Shown: positions 26,702-34,694 of the stretch, piece after piece | Layout: the number at the start of each line of letters is the position of its first letter | Numbering within the stretch: the first letter of the stretch is position 1 | Source of the DNA: Egibacteraceae bacterium | GTDB taxonomy: Bacteria; Actinomycetota; Nitriliruptoria; Euzebyales; Egibacteraceae | Length of the DNA stretch: 64,000 nucleotides | Assembly: GCA_030447925.1 (NCBI GenBank) | Contig: JAUJNX010000001.1 | Coordinates: forward strand, 1-64,000 | Reading direction: 5' to 3' | Made by a program: the position numbers and the translations under genes | The notes under the pieces: generated by a model | What the model was told of the DNA's origin: nothing | The model's database searches: none | Seen by the model: only the letters and a program-made list of their open reading frames with translations

Positions 26702-27266
26702 GTGCGCCTGCGCCACCCCGACGGGTCCACGGTCCACCTGGCCTACTGCGCCAACGTCCACGCCACCGAGGACCTGACCGGGCTCGTGGACCAGCTGACC
26801 CGCTACGCCGGGCCGGTGCGGGAGCGGCTGGGGGCCGCCCGCCTGGGCCTCGGCCTGTGGCTGGCCGCCGACGTCGCCACCGCGCTGGACACCGACGCGA
26901 CCCTGGTCAAGCGCCTGCGCGCCGCGCTGGACCACCACGGCGTCGAGGTCGTGACCCTCAACGGCTTCCCCTACCGCGCGTTCTCCGCGCCCGTGGTGCG
27001 ACGGCGAGTGGCGCGTCCACTTCCACGTGCCGGTCCACAGCGACCTCGCCGACGCCACCCGCGCGGAGCTGCGCGCCACCCTCCGCGCCGTCGTGGGCGG
27101 GCCGCGCCCGGTCACCCGCCACCTGGAGGTCGAGACCTACACCTGGAGCGTCCTGCCCCTGGACCAGCGACCCCGCGACCCCGCTGGCCTGGTCGCCGGG
27201 CTGGCCGCGGAGCTGGCCTGGACCCGGGCGGAGCTGCTCGCCCTCGGCCTGACGGAGATCGCATGA
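26702..27266 (+). pseudogene. eboE: Metabolite-traffic protein EboE, internal deletion
   Basis: EboE is a TIM-barrel (xylose-isomerase-like) protein of about 380-400 residues. Here the first ~100 codons are present (HLAYCANVHATEDL, LGLGLWLAADVATAL, EVVTLNGFPYRAFSAPVV), then the frame jumps at about 27000 to the C-terminal ~85 residues (GEWRVHFHVPVHSDLAD, TRHLEVETYTWSVLP) in another frame. About 200 residues of the barrel are missing, so the product cannot fold normally. The stop overlaps the next ATG as ATGA, so the C-terminal end is native. A join within the gene, whether a real deletion or a chimera, is the likely cause. Confidence 0.75.
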
Positions 27267-28645
27267 CCGCGCTCGTGGTGCTCGACGTCGTCGGGCTGAC
27301 CCCGGCCCTGCTCGCGCGCATGCCCCGCGTCCGCGCCGTCGGGGAGGAGGGCTTCACCGCACCCCTGGGCACGGTGCTGCCGGCGGTGACCTGCTCGGCG
27401 CAGTCGACGTTCCTGACCGGCGCGCTGCCGCGCGACCACGGCATCGTCGGCAACGGCTGGTACTTCCGCGACCTCGGCGAGGTGCTGCTGTGGCGCCAGC
27501 ACCAGGCGCTGGTCCAGGCCGAGACGGTGTGGGACACCGCGCGGCGCTCGCGTCCCGGCTACACGGTCGCCAACGTCTGCTGGTGGTATGCCATGGGCGC
27601 GCGCACCGACTGGACGGTCACGCCCCGGCCGATCTACCACGCCGACGGGCGCAAGTCGCCCGACTGCTACACCACCCCGCCGTCGCTGCACGACGACCTG
27701 ACCGCGGAGCTGGGGACCTTCCCGCTGTTCTCCTACTGGGGCGCGCGGGCGGGGATCGCCTCCAGCGCGTGGATCGCGGCGGCGGCGCGGCGGATCATGG
27801 CCCGGTCCGGCCCCGACCTGACCCTGGTGTACCTGCCCCACCTCGACTACGACCTCCAGCGCCACGGGCCCGACGGGCCGCAGGCGGTGGCCGCCGCCCG
27901 CGCCGTCGACGAGGTCGCGGGCACCGTCATCGACGCCGCCCGCGACCGCGGCGCGACCGTGGTGGTGCTCAGCGAGTACGGGCTGGAGGCCGCGTCGCGG
28001 CCGGTCGACGTCAACCGGCTCCTGCGCCGCGAGGGGCTCCTGGCCGTGCACACCCAGGCGGGCATGGAGTACCTGGACCCGTGGACCTCGCGGGCGTTCG
28101 CGGTCGCCGACCACCAGATCGCCCACGTCTACGTCCGCGACCCGGCCGACGTGCCGCGCGTGCGAGCGCTGCTCGCCGGCCTGGACGGTGTCGACGAGGT
28201 CCTGGACGCCGAGGGCAAGCGCGCGCACGGGCTGGACCACCACCGGTCCGGCGAGCTGGTCGCCGTCGCCCGCCCCGGCGCCTGGTTCACCTACTACTAC
28301 TGGCTGGACGACGCGCGGGCCCCGGACTTCGCGCGCACCGTCGAGATCCACCGCAAGCCCGGCTACGACCCCGCCGAGCTGTTCCTCGACCCGGCCGACC
28401 GCTTCGTCCAGGCGCGGGCGGGCCTGGCGCTGGCGAGGAAGAAGGCGGGCCTGCGCTACACCCTGGACGTCGTGCCCCTGGACCCGTCGCCGGTGGCCGG
28501 CACCCACGGCCGCCTGCCCGCCGACGACCGCACCGGGCCGGTCCTGCTCTGCTCCGACCCCGCCCTGGCCCGCGACCGCGTCGCCGCGACCGACGTCAAG
28601 GGCCTCCTGCTGGAGGCCGCCGGCCTCCCCGCCCCCGTCGCCTGA
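27263..28645 (+). CDS. eboF: Alkaline phosphatase-superfamily nucleotide pyrophosphatase/phosphodiesterase EboF
   Basis: A 460-residue phosphodiesterase of the alkaline-phosphatase superfamily, intact. LDVVGLTPALL at the N-terminus gives the first metal Asp; VTCSAQSTFLTG holds the Thr nucleophile; GNGWYF is the NPP-type substrate loop; VYLPHLDYDLQRHG and LSEYG/HGLDHHRSGELVAVA supply further metal ligands. Such enzymes split phosphodiester or pyrophosphate bonds. In ebo clusters this gene is the last of the set and may remove a phosphate-linked carrier. No signal peptide is seen, so it acts in the cytoplasm. The start is coupled to eboE by ATGA. Confidence 0.87.
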   Translation: MTALVVLDVVGLTPALLARMPRVRAVGEEGFTAPLGTVLPAVTCSAQSTFLTGALPRDHGIVGNGWYFRDLGEVLLWRQHQALVQAETVWDTARRSRPGYTVANVCWWYAMGARTDWTVTPRPIYHADGRKSPDCYTTPPSLHDDLTAELGTFPLFSYWGARAGIASSAWIAAAARRIMARSGPDLTLVYLPHLDYDLQRHGPDGPQAVAAARAVDEVAGTVIDAARDRGATVVVLSEYGLEAASRPVDVNRLLRREGLLAVHTQAGMEYLDPWTSRAFAVADHQIAHVYVRDPADVPRVRALLAGLDGVDEVLDAEGKRAHGLDHHRSGELVAVARPGAWFTYYYWLDDARAPDFARTVEIHRKPGYDPAELFLDPADRFVQARAGLALARKKAGLRYTLDVVPLDPSPVAGTHGRLPADDRTGPVLLCSDPALARDRVAATDVKGLLLEAAGLPAPVA

Positions 28646-28841
28646 TCCCCGCGGCGGCCGGGTCGGCCGCGGGCTCCGGCGAGGTGCCCGCCGCCGACCG
28701 GACCTCCGCCGCTACGGTTGCGGCGACTGGAGACCGTCGCCGTTGGCGAGGACGACGCCGGTGAGGGTGGGGTTCCACCGGGAGACGGTGAAGGGCACGC
28801 GGGCCGGCTGGAGCGTGCAGGCCACGGGGACGCGGCGCGGC

Positions 28842-29027
28842 GGGGGGGGGGGGGGGGGGGGGGGCGCCCCCCCCCCCCCCCGGCCGCCGGGCGGCGGCGG
28901 GGCGGGCGGGGGGGGCGCCCGGGGGGGGGGGGGGGGGGGGGGGGGCCCCCCCCACCCCCCCGCCCACACCCCCCCCCCCCCCCGCGGCGGCGGGGGGGGG
29001 GGGTGGGGGCGGGGCGGGGGGCGGGGC
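28842..29027. other. Poly-G/poly-C tract, probable sequencing or assembly artefact
   Basis: Contains 23 G in a row (28842-28864), 15 C (28867-28881), 25 G (28921-28945) and further runs, broken by single bases. Natural bacterial DNA rarely holds such runs. They match low-quality poly-G calls of two-colour sequencing chemistry or a mis-joined contig end. Confidence 0.8.
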
Positions 29028-29049
29028 ACACACGCACAGCAACACACAC

Positions 29050-29078
29050 AAAAACTGGTCCGGACGGCGGCCGGACCA
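29050..29078 (-). terminator. Intrinsic terminator of the secreted-protein gene
   Basis: Minus strand: an 8-bp perfect stem TGGTCCGG/CCGGACCA with 7-base loop (29056-29078), then TTTT at 29054-29051 and a TG-rich tail. It lies 18 bases after the stop codon at 29097, in the right orientation. The T-tract makes it the clearest Rho-independent terminator in the window. Confidence 0.75.
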
Positions 29079-29096
29079 CCCCGCGATGGCGCTCGG

Positions 29097-29705
29097 TCAG
29101 GGGACGGTGACCGTCGTGGAGCCGCCGTGGGGCAGGTAGGGGTCGGTGCCCAGCTCGATCCCGCTGCTGTTGACCCCCAGGCCGTAGACGGTGACCTGGT
29201 CGCCGGGGTTGAGGGCCATCGGGACATGGAAGCCGCGGGCCCCGATGCCGGCAGCGATCAGGTCATCGCGATGCTGGTTGGCGACCGCAGTCGTCCGGTA
29301 CTGGCCGTTGACCCAGATGTCGACACTGATCGCGCCGGCGAAGTCACGGTCCCAGGCCCAGCCGGCGACCCCTCCGCGGTTCACCAGGTCGGTGTACCCG
29401 ATGACGCCGTGGTCGTTGCCCGGGAATCTCGTGGGGCAGGGGATGGGGGAGCCGGGGGACCAGGGGACCTCCCCTGTGCAGCCGGCCGCCCCGAAGGTGT
29501 AACTGGCGCACGGGATCGGGGACCCCGGGTTGTAGCCGACCGTCCAGCTGCAGGAGCGCTGGTCGCGGCCGGCGGCCTCGGCCTCCTGGATGCCCAGGGG
29601 CGATCCCGGTGCGGCGGCGGTGAGCAGACCCGTCAGGGCCAGCGCGAGCAGGCTGACGGCCAGAAGCCGGCGGGCGTGCGGGGACGTGGTGCGCGACGTG
29701 GGCAT
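29097..29705 (-). CDS. Secreted protein with GWAWD repeat-type domain, function unknown
   Basis: A 202-residue exported protein. The ATG at 29705 starts a classic Sec signal (MPTSRTTSPHARR, then LLAVSLLALALTGLLTAAAPG, cleavage likely after EAEAA-G). The mature part has paired Cys (SCSW...PCASY...GCTG...PCPTR), two copies of a GSPIPC motif, and a C-terminal ~85-residue beta-rich domain (VAGWAWDRDFAGAISVDIWVNG, GARGFHVPMALNPGDQVTVYG). That domain occurs as a repeat in actinobacterial secreted peptidases and cell-surface proteins. A disulfide-stabilised surface or secreted protein is likely. Ends at an intrinsic terminator. Confidence 0.7.
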   Translation of the reverse strand: MPTSRTTSPHARRLLAVSLLALALTGLLTAAAPGSPLGIQEAEAAGRDQRSCSWTVGYNPGSPIPCASYTFGAAGCTGEVPWSPGSPIPCPTRFPGNDHGVIGYTDLVNRGGVAGWAWDRDFAGAISVDIWVNGQYRTTAVANQHRDDLIAAGIGARGFHVPMALNPGDQVTVYGLGVNSSGIELGTDPYLPHGGSTTVTVP

Positions 29706-29844
29706 GCGGTCCTCACGGGAGGTGGGAAGGGGGGAGGCGCCGGCCGGCTGCCACGGCAAGTCTCCGGCCGCGGCGCCTCCTGCACATCCGCCGCGGTGCT
29801 GATCTTGGGGACCGCGAACATCGTCCTCGAGGATGGGAACCCGC

Positions 29845-30253
29845 CGTCACCGCCTGGGCGGCCCAGGTCAGCCGGCGCCGGCGGGAACGGCTCGGCCAGG
29901 GCGCGGTCGGGCAGCAGCGCGCCGACCCAGACGTTGAGCCCGATGGCGATCGCGGCGTCGGCGACGAGCACGGCGGGGCGCTCGAAGAGGTCGAGTGGTC
30001 GCCGGCCGACGAGCCGCACGGCCAGCACGCTGTTGACCAGCAGGAGGGCCGCGATCGCGGCCAGCGCCGTCGGCGCGCCGTCCAGCGGCTGCTCCAGGAG
30101 CGAGCGCGTGATCGGGGAGACGCCCCCCGCCACCCGGCAGGCGAGCGCAGCCGCCAGCGTGAGCTGGACGGTCCGGCGGGCGGAACCGGCGGCGGAGGCC
30201 CCCGGGTCCTCGCCCGGCGCCGATCCCGCTCTCCAGTCGTCGTCCAACCACAC
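29845..30253 (-). pseudogene. N-terminal membrane region of a sensor-kinase-like protein, truncated
   Basis: From a GTG at 30253 the frame encodes a soluble leader (WLDDDWRAGSAPGED) and three hydrophobic helices (VQLTLAAALACRVAGG, ALAAIAALLLVNSVLAVRLV, PAVLVADAAIAIGLNVWVGALL) with the linker RRPLDLFERPAVL. This layout is typical of the membrane sensor half of MacS-like actinobacterial histidine kinases. After about 29845 the frame runs into unrelated sequence up to the start region of the 29097 gene; no HisKA or HATPase domain follows. The fragment end is approximate. The stretch 30254-30479 upstream of it holds nothing recognisable. Confidence 0.45.
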
Positions 30254-30479
30254 GTCGTGGACCCGCCTCCACGAGGACCGCTACCCGCGCGCCCCAGCGT
30301 GCCCGCGTCCCGGCCCCCGCACCGGCCCGCGGCTGGCGCGGCGCCCGATGGGGTCGAAGGGGCCCTGTCCGGAGGAACGGCCGGGCTACGCGATCTCGTG
30401 CAACCGGCTACGCCGGTCTACGCCGTCGGGCCACGCCGGGGTCCGCGGGCGGGCGTCGCGCGCCCGGCTCGCCGCTGCG

Positions 30480-30944
30480 TCAGCCCTTGCCGAACAGCGT
30501 GACGACGTCGGCGGTGGCGGCGGGGCGGCGCTCGCCCTCGACCTCGACGGTCACGCGCAGGACGGTGTGCACGAAGCCGCCGGGGGCGTCGCGCGCCGAC
30601 AGCAGCTCGGCGCCGGCGCGGACCTTGGCGCCGACCCGGACGGGGGTGCGGAAGCGCAGCCTGTCCAGGCCGGCGTTGACGACCAGCGGGACGTCGCGGA
30701 CCTCCAGGATCTCGCCGGTGAGCATCGGCAGGAGCGACAGCGTCAGGTAGCCGTGGGCGATCGGCCCGCCGAACGGGCCCGCCGCGGCGCGGGCGACGTC
30801 CACGTGGATCCACTGGTGGTCGCCGGTCACGTCGGCGAAGCCGTTGACCTGCTCCTGGGTGATCTCGTGCCAGTCGCTGTGGCCGAGGTGCCGGCCGGCC
30901 GCGGCCTTCAGGCCCTCCACGCCCTCGAGCACGGTGGGGGGCAT
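30480..30944 (-). CDS. MaoC-family enoyl-CoA hydratase/dehydratase
   Basis: A 154-residue hot-dog-fold hydratase. FADVTGDHQWIHVD carries the catalytic Asp and His (D-x-x-x-x-H, hydratase 2 motif) and GPIAHGYLTLSLLP is the conserved helix loop. Members hydrate 2-enoyl-CoA thioesters in fatty acid or polyketide-like metabolism. The length and motif spacing suit the single-domain MaoC group common in actinobacteria (Rv0130-like). Start at ATG 30944, next to a GGAGG-type RBS (GAGGAGGTCCCGCCG). No operon partner is recognisable. Confidence 0.88.
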   Translation of the reverse strand: MPPTVLEGVEGLKAAAGRHLGHSDWHEITQEQVNGFADVTGDHQWIHVDVARAAAGPFGGPIAHGYLTLSLLPMLTGEILEVRDVPLVVNAGLDRLRFRTPVRVGAKVRAGAELLSARDAPGGFVHTVLRVTVEVEGERRPAATADVVTLFGKG

Positions 30945-31102
30945 CGGCGGGACCTCCTCGTGGGACGGGCAGTGCGCCGAGCCTAGAGCGTGTGGCGTGC
31001 CCCCCGTGTGCGCGGTGCACCGCTGTTGGGGCTGTAGCCGCGAGGGGTTCCGGTCGAAGTACCAGGGGCCGGCCCCGCAGCCGGCGGGACCCAGGAGGCG
31101 CC

Positions 31103-32280
31103 ATGACCAGCCGCAGCCAGGCGCTCGCGATCGGGACCGCGACGGCGGTCGCGGCCGCGCTGGTGGTCCTGGCGGGACCCGCCTCCTCGCAGGGACCCGA
31201 CCCGGACCGGCGGACCGCCCTGCGGGCGTCGGCGGAGCAGCTCCAGCGCCTGCGTCCGGCGGTGCCGCGCCGCGACCTGGTCGCGAGCGGGTCGGCGTGC
31301 GCGCGCGACGCGGCGGGCGACCCGCTGCCCGCTCCGCACGGCCCCGCCGACATCGACGAGCTCTGCGTCGCCCACGGCGACGTCCTGCGCGTCACCCTGC
31401 GGGCGGCCCAGCCGACGGACCCGGCCGCCGACCCCGCCTGGGCGGAAGGGGTGACGGGTGCCCTGCTCGTGCTCGACGTGGACGGCGACGACACCGCCGA
31501 CCTCGAGCTGTTCCACGACGCGGACGGCGCCGCGGTCCGGGACCCCGCCGGCGCGCCCGCGCCCGGGTGCCCGGCGCTGGCCGCGTGGGACGGGACCGCC
31601 CTGCACATCGAGGTGGCGGGCACCTGCCTGGCCGACGTCGACCGGGTCGCGGTCATCGCGTTCCAGGGCCACGACGCGGACGCCGACGGCGTCCCCGCGG
31701 GCGACTTCGCCCCCGACACCGGCGCCCTCGTCGTCACCCGCGCCGCCCCACCCCCCGCCGCCGCCCCACCCCCGCCGACGCCCCACCCCCCGCCGTGACC
31801 GCACCGTCGCCCGCCGGCGCACCGGCCCCGGGGCGTCCGCGCAGCCCGGGCCAGGAGCGGGGCCCGGCGGCACCCGCGACCGGCGGGTCCCCGTCCCCCG
31901 GCGCTGGGCCGGGGACCGGGCCCCAGCCGGCGCCCTCGGCGGTGCCCGTGGTCCTGCCGGACGCCGCGGCCGCCGCCCCGGAGGCGCGGGCGACGGGGCG
32001 GCTCGCCGGGGCCGACCGGATCGCGACGGCGGTCGCCGTCAGCCGGCACGCGTTCCCCGAAGGGGCCCGGGAGGTGTACCTGGCCCGCGCCGACGGCACC
32101 GCCGACGCGCTGGCGGGGGCCGGGCTGGCGGCGGGACCGGTGCTGCTCGTCCCGCCGTGCGGCTCGCTCCCCGGCGCGGTCCGCGAGGAGATCACCCGGC
32201 TTGCCCCGGACCGGGTGCTCGCCCTCGGCGGGCCCGCTGCGGTCTGCGACGCGCTGCTCGCCGAGGCCGCCGCCCCGTAG
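31103..32280 (+). pseudogene. Secreted protein with C-terminal cell-wall-binding repeat 2 (CWB2), frameshifted
   Basis: ATG at 31103, AGGAGG (31093-31098) 4 nt upstream, then a signal peptide (MTSRSQALAIGTATAVAAALVVLAGPASS in pattern). The first part (to about 31730) is an exported domain with ALLVLDVDGDDTADLELF and Asp-rich segments. A proline linker made of C runs follows, where the frame ends at a stop (31796-31798) but the next frame continues to 32280 with a CWB2 repeat: ATGRLAGADRIATAVAVSRH, VYLARADGTADALAGAGLA, LALGGPAAVCDALL. CWB2 anchors proteins to wall polymers. One C-run indel in the linker would explain the break. Confidence 0.65.
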
Positions 32281-32289
32281 CCCTTCTTC

Positions 32290-32325
32290 CCCCATATTGG
32301 GGAGAGCCCTCGCCCCATACTTGGG
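32290..32325. promoter_or_regulatory. Two tandem palindromic sites upstream of the beta-helix gene
   Basis: CCCCATATTGGGG (32290-32302) and CCCCATACTTGGG (32313-32325) lie 23 bp apart, about two helical turns, in the 66-bp gap before the GTG at 32347. Each is a short inverted repeat with an AT-rich centre in otherwise GC-rich DNA. They look like paired operator half-dimers for an unidentified regulator. Confidence 0.5.
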
Positions 32326-32346
32326 TGGCGGACAAGGAGCGGCGCA

Positions 32347-33228
32347 GTGGCGGAACTGGTCGTCGGCGAGGGCGGGGTGATCGCCGGCGGGACGTGGGAC
32401 CGGGTGGTCGTCGACACCGACGACCCCGTCGCCCTGCGCGGGATCACGGTGCAGGGGACCGGCGACCTCGTCACCTCCGCGCCCGGCCGCCAGGTCGCGC
32501 TGGTCCTGGACAGCGTCACCCTCCGCGGCGACGGGACCGGCCGGGCCGTGAGCGTGGAGCGCCCGCGGTCACTGGTCGTGCAGGGGTGCGCGGTGGAGCG
32601 CCACGGCGGCATCCGCGTCCTGGGCGCCGCGTCGGGCGAGGCGCGGATCTCGATCCGCGGCAGCGTGGGGCGCGACGTCTACGGGCGCGACGGGTTCGCC
32701 CAGTTCGTGCAGCTCGACAAGGTGCAGGGGGTCCACCACGTCGAGATCATCGGCAACCGGGTGGACAACGCGCCGGGCCGGTCACGGGTCGAGGACGTGA
32801 TCTCGATCTTCGAGTCCAGCGGCACGCCGGGCAGCCCGATCCGCGTCGCGCGCAACGTGCTCACCGGCGCCCACCCGCTGCCGGGGGAGGGCGAGGGGTA
32901 CAGCGGCGGCGGGATCATGTGCGGGGACGGCAGGGAGGGCGACACGCGCTACGTCCTGGTCGAGCGCAACGAGGTCCGCGACTCGGCCAACCACGGCATC
33001 GCCATCGCCTCCGGCCGCGACATCGTGGTGCGCAACAACCTCGTGACCGCCGACGGGCTGCCCGGGGCGATCGGCCTGTACGTCTGGAACATCTACGGGC
33101 ACGAGGGGTTCGGCGGCCACCGGGTCGAGGGCAACCGCGTCCGCGTGCGCCTCCCCGACGGCGGGCGCAACGACCTGTGGTTCCCCGACGCCGAGGATCA
33201 GGCGGAGCGCAACGAGCTGCTCGCCTAG
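32347..33228 (+). CDS. Right-handed parallel beta-helix repeat protein
   Basis: A 293-residue protein with repeated short beta-strand patterns ending in N/D/G turns: VALRGITVQG, SLVVQGCAVERHGGIRV, HHVEIIGNRVDNA, PIRVARNVLTG, YVLVERNEVRDSANHGIAI, DIVVRNNLV, HRVEGNRVRVR. This matches Beta_helix/PbH1 rungs as in polysaccharide lyases and glycan-processing enzymes. No signal peptide is present, so it may be cytoplasmic or leaderless. Catalytic residues cannot be named. Preceded by AAGGAG and by two tandem palindromes. Confidence 0.75.
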   Translation: MAELVVGEGGVIAGGTWDRVVVDTDDPVALRGITVQGTGDLVTSAPGRQVALVLDSVTLRGDGTGRAVSVERPRSLVVQGCAVERHGGIRVLGAASGEARISIRGSVGRDVYGRDGFAQFVQLDKVQGVHHVEIIGNRVDNAPGRSRVEDVISIFESSGTPGSPIRVARNVLTGAHPLPGEGEGYSGGGIMCGDGREGDTRYVLVERNEVRDSANHGIAIASGRDIVVRNNLVTADGLPGAIGLYVWNIYGHEGFGGHRVEGNRVRVRLPDGGRNDLWFPDAEDQAERNELLA

Positions 33229-33241
33229 CAACCTGTACCCT

Positions 33242-33253
33242 GCGACATGTCGC
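33242..33253. promoter_or_regulatory. Perfect palindrome GCGACATGTCGC upstream of padR
   Basis: 12-bp perfect palindrome with ACATGT core, 19 bases before the PadR start codon. PadR-family regulators typically recognise ATGT/ACAT half-sites, so this fits an autoregulatory operator. Confidence 0.55.
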
Positions 33254-33271
33254 GAGGGAGCAGGGGGTGCG

Positions 33272-33808
33272 ATGTCGCTGCGGCACGCGTTGCTGGGGCT
33301 GCTGGCGGAGGAACCCGCCAGCGGGTACGACCTGACCCGGCGGTTCGAGGAGCTGCTGGGGCGGGTGTGGCCGGCCAAGCACCCGCAGATCTACCAGGAG
33401 CTCGGCCGGCTGGCGGGGGCCGGCCTGATCGCGGTCGACAGCGAGGGGCCCCGGCGCCGCAAGGTCTACCGCGTGACCCCCGAGGGGCTGGCCGAGGTCC
33501 GGCGCTGGCTGGCCGACGACGACGTCGACCACACCGTCCGCCTGGAGCCGCTGCTGCGGTCGTTCTTCCTGTGGCTGCTCCCCCCCGAGCAGGCGCGGGC
33601 GCACCTGCTGGCGGAGGCCGCGTTCTTCGAGGAGCAGGCGCGCGTCCTGCGCGCCGCGGCGGCGGCCAAGGACTACGACGCGACGCCCGCCCTGCAGTCG
33701 GTGCGGGTCGCGATCGAGTCGGGCCTGCGGCTGTACGGCGCGCTCGGCGGCTGGGCGGCATGGGCGGCGACCGTCCCGCCCGCCGCGAAGCCCGTCCGTG
33801 ACATGTAG
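33272..33808 (+). CDS. PadR-family transcriptional regulator
   Basis: A 178-residue PadR regulator. The N-terminal winged helix is clear: LRHALLGLLAEEPASGYDLTRRFEELL, then PAKHPQIYQELGRLAGAGLIAV and RRRKVYRVTPEGLAEVRRWL. The C-terminal Vir-like helical domain (EQARAHLLAEAAFFEEQARVLR) mediates dimerisation. ACATGT palindromes sit both upstream (33242-33253) and at the 3' end of the gene (33787-33834), before the downstream dehydrogenase, so it probably represses itself and that gene. Homologues respond to phenolics or drugs; the ligand is unknown here. Confidence 0.9.
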   Translation: MSLRHALLGLLAEEPASGYDLTRRFEELLGRVWPAKHPQIYQELGRLAGAGLIAVDSEGPRRRKVYRVTPEGLAEVRRWLADDDVDHTVRLEPLLRSFFLWLLPPEQARAHLLAEAAFFEEQARVLRAAAAAKDYDATPALQSVRVAIESGLRLYGALGGWAAWAATVPPAAKPVRDM

Positions 33809-33834
33809 CATTTGACATGTCACGGACGGGCTTC
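33787..33834. promoter_or_regulatory. 20-bp perfect inverted repeat at the padR 3' end
   Basis: Arms 33787-33806 and 33815-33834 are exact reverse complements with an 8-base spacer. Each arm ends in ACATGT next to the spacer and the padR stop codon (33806-33808) lies in it. No T-tract follows. It could act as a hairpin terminator, as a pair of PadR sites for the downstream SDR gene, or both. Confidence 0.6.
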
Positions 33835-33878
33835 TACGGTGCACCTGTTGATCGGTACTGGTCGAGAGGAGCACCGCC

Positions 33879-34694
33879 ATGGGAACGTTCGGCAGCACCG
33901 CGCTGGTCTCCGGCGCGTCGTCGGGGATCGGATCGGCGTTCGCGGAGGCGTTCGCGGCCCGGGGGCTGGACATCGTGCTCGTGGCGCGGTCGGGGGACCG
34001 ACTCACGGCCCTCGCGGAGCGGCTGGTCGCGGCGCACGGCGTCCGCGCGGAGGTCGTGGTCGCCGACCTCGGCCGGCCGGACGCCGCCGAGCAGGTGCGC
34101 GCCGAGGTCGAGCGCCGCGGGCTGACCATCGACGTCCTGGTCAACAACGCCGGGTTCGCCACCCGCGGGCCGTTCGAGACGCTGGACCCGGCGCGCGACC
34201 GCGAGGAGGTCGCGGTGAACGTGGGCGCGGTGGTCGACCTCGCCCACGCCTTCCTGCCCGGGATGGTGGCCCGCGGGCGTGGGACCATGGTGAACGTCGC
34301 CTCGACCGGGGGCTTCCAGCCGGTGCCGTGGATGGCGGTGTACGGGGCGTCGAAGGCCTTCGTGCTGTCGTTCTCCGAGGCGCTGGCCGAGGAGTACCGG
34401 GGGCGGGGCGTCCGCGTGCTCGCCCTGTGCCCCGGTGCGACCGAGACGGGGTTCTTCGACGCCGTGGGTCGCGACACCGCCGTGGGCGACCTGCGCACCC
34501 CTGCGCAGGTCGTCGCGACCGCGCTGCGGGCGCTGGAACGCGGGCGACCGGTGGCCGTCGATGGGTTCCGCAACGCGCTGGTCGCCCAGGTGCCGCGGCT
34601 CCTGCCGCGGGCGCTGACCGCCCGCATCGCCGGGCGGGCGGTCGGCCGCGGATCGGCCCCGGCTACCCAGCGGGCGGTCCCGTCCGCAGGGTGA
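33879..34694 (+). CDS. Short-chain dehydrogenase/reductase
   Basis: A 271-residue classical SDR. The nucleotide motif is SGASSGIG (T/S-G-x-x-x-G-I-G, residues ~11-18), then VNNAG, the active-site Ser region VNVASTGG, and Y-x-x-x-K as YGASK; the C-terminal segment LCPGATETGFF fixes the NAD(P) carboxamide. Substrate is not predictable. The ATG at 33879 has GAGAGGA upstream. It follows padR and the ACATGT inverted repeat, so it is the likely PadR target. The stop overlaps the convergent debranching-like gene by ~30 bases. Confidence 0.9.
   Translation: MGTFGSTALVSGASSGIGSAFAEAFAARGLDIVLVARSGDRLTALAERLVAAHGVRAEVVVADLGRPDAAEQVRAEVERRGLTIDVLVNNAGFATRGPFETLDPARDREEVAVNVGAVVDLAHAFLPGMVARGRGTMVNVASTGGFQPVPWMAVYGASKAFVLSFSEALAEEYRGRGVRVLALCPGATETGFFDAVGRDTAVGDLRTPAQVVATALRALERGRPVAVDGFRNALVAQVPRLLPRALTARIAGRAVGRGSAPATQRAVPSAG

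Larger units (their letters stand above)
28646..29096. other. Region without a gene; ends in homopolymer tract
   Basis: 28646-28840 is ordinary GC-rich sequence. On its minus strand a short frame (VACTLQPARVPFTVSRW... ending at about 28712) looks protein-like and may be the C-terminus of a gene whose upstream part is replaced by the homopolymer tract; it is too short to identify. 28842-29027 is G and C runs (see separate entry), followed by a CA-rich stretch and the terminator of the 29097 gene. Confidence 0.5.

Noticed and set aside
28842..29027. G-quadruplex or replication-slippage element
   Set aside because: The long G and C runs would fit a G4 only if the sequence were true. Their length and the lost gene context point to artefact.
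30418..32295. 625-codon minus-strand frame through MaoC and the CWB2 gene
   Set aside because: Shadow of GC-rich genes on the other strand and phase; real genes at this locus have clear families and starts.
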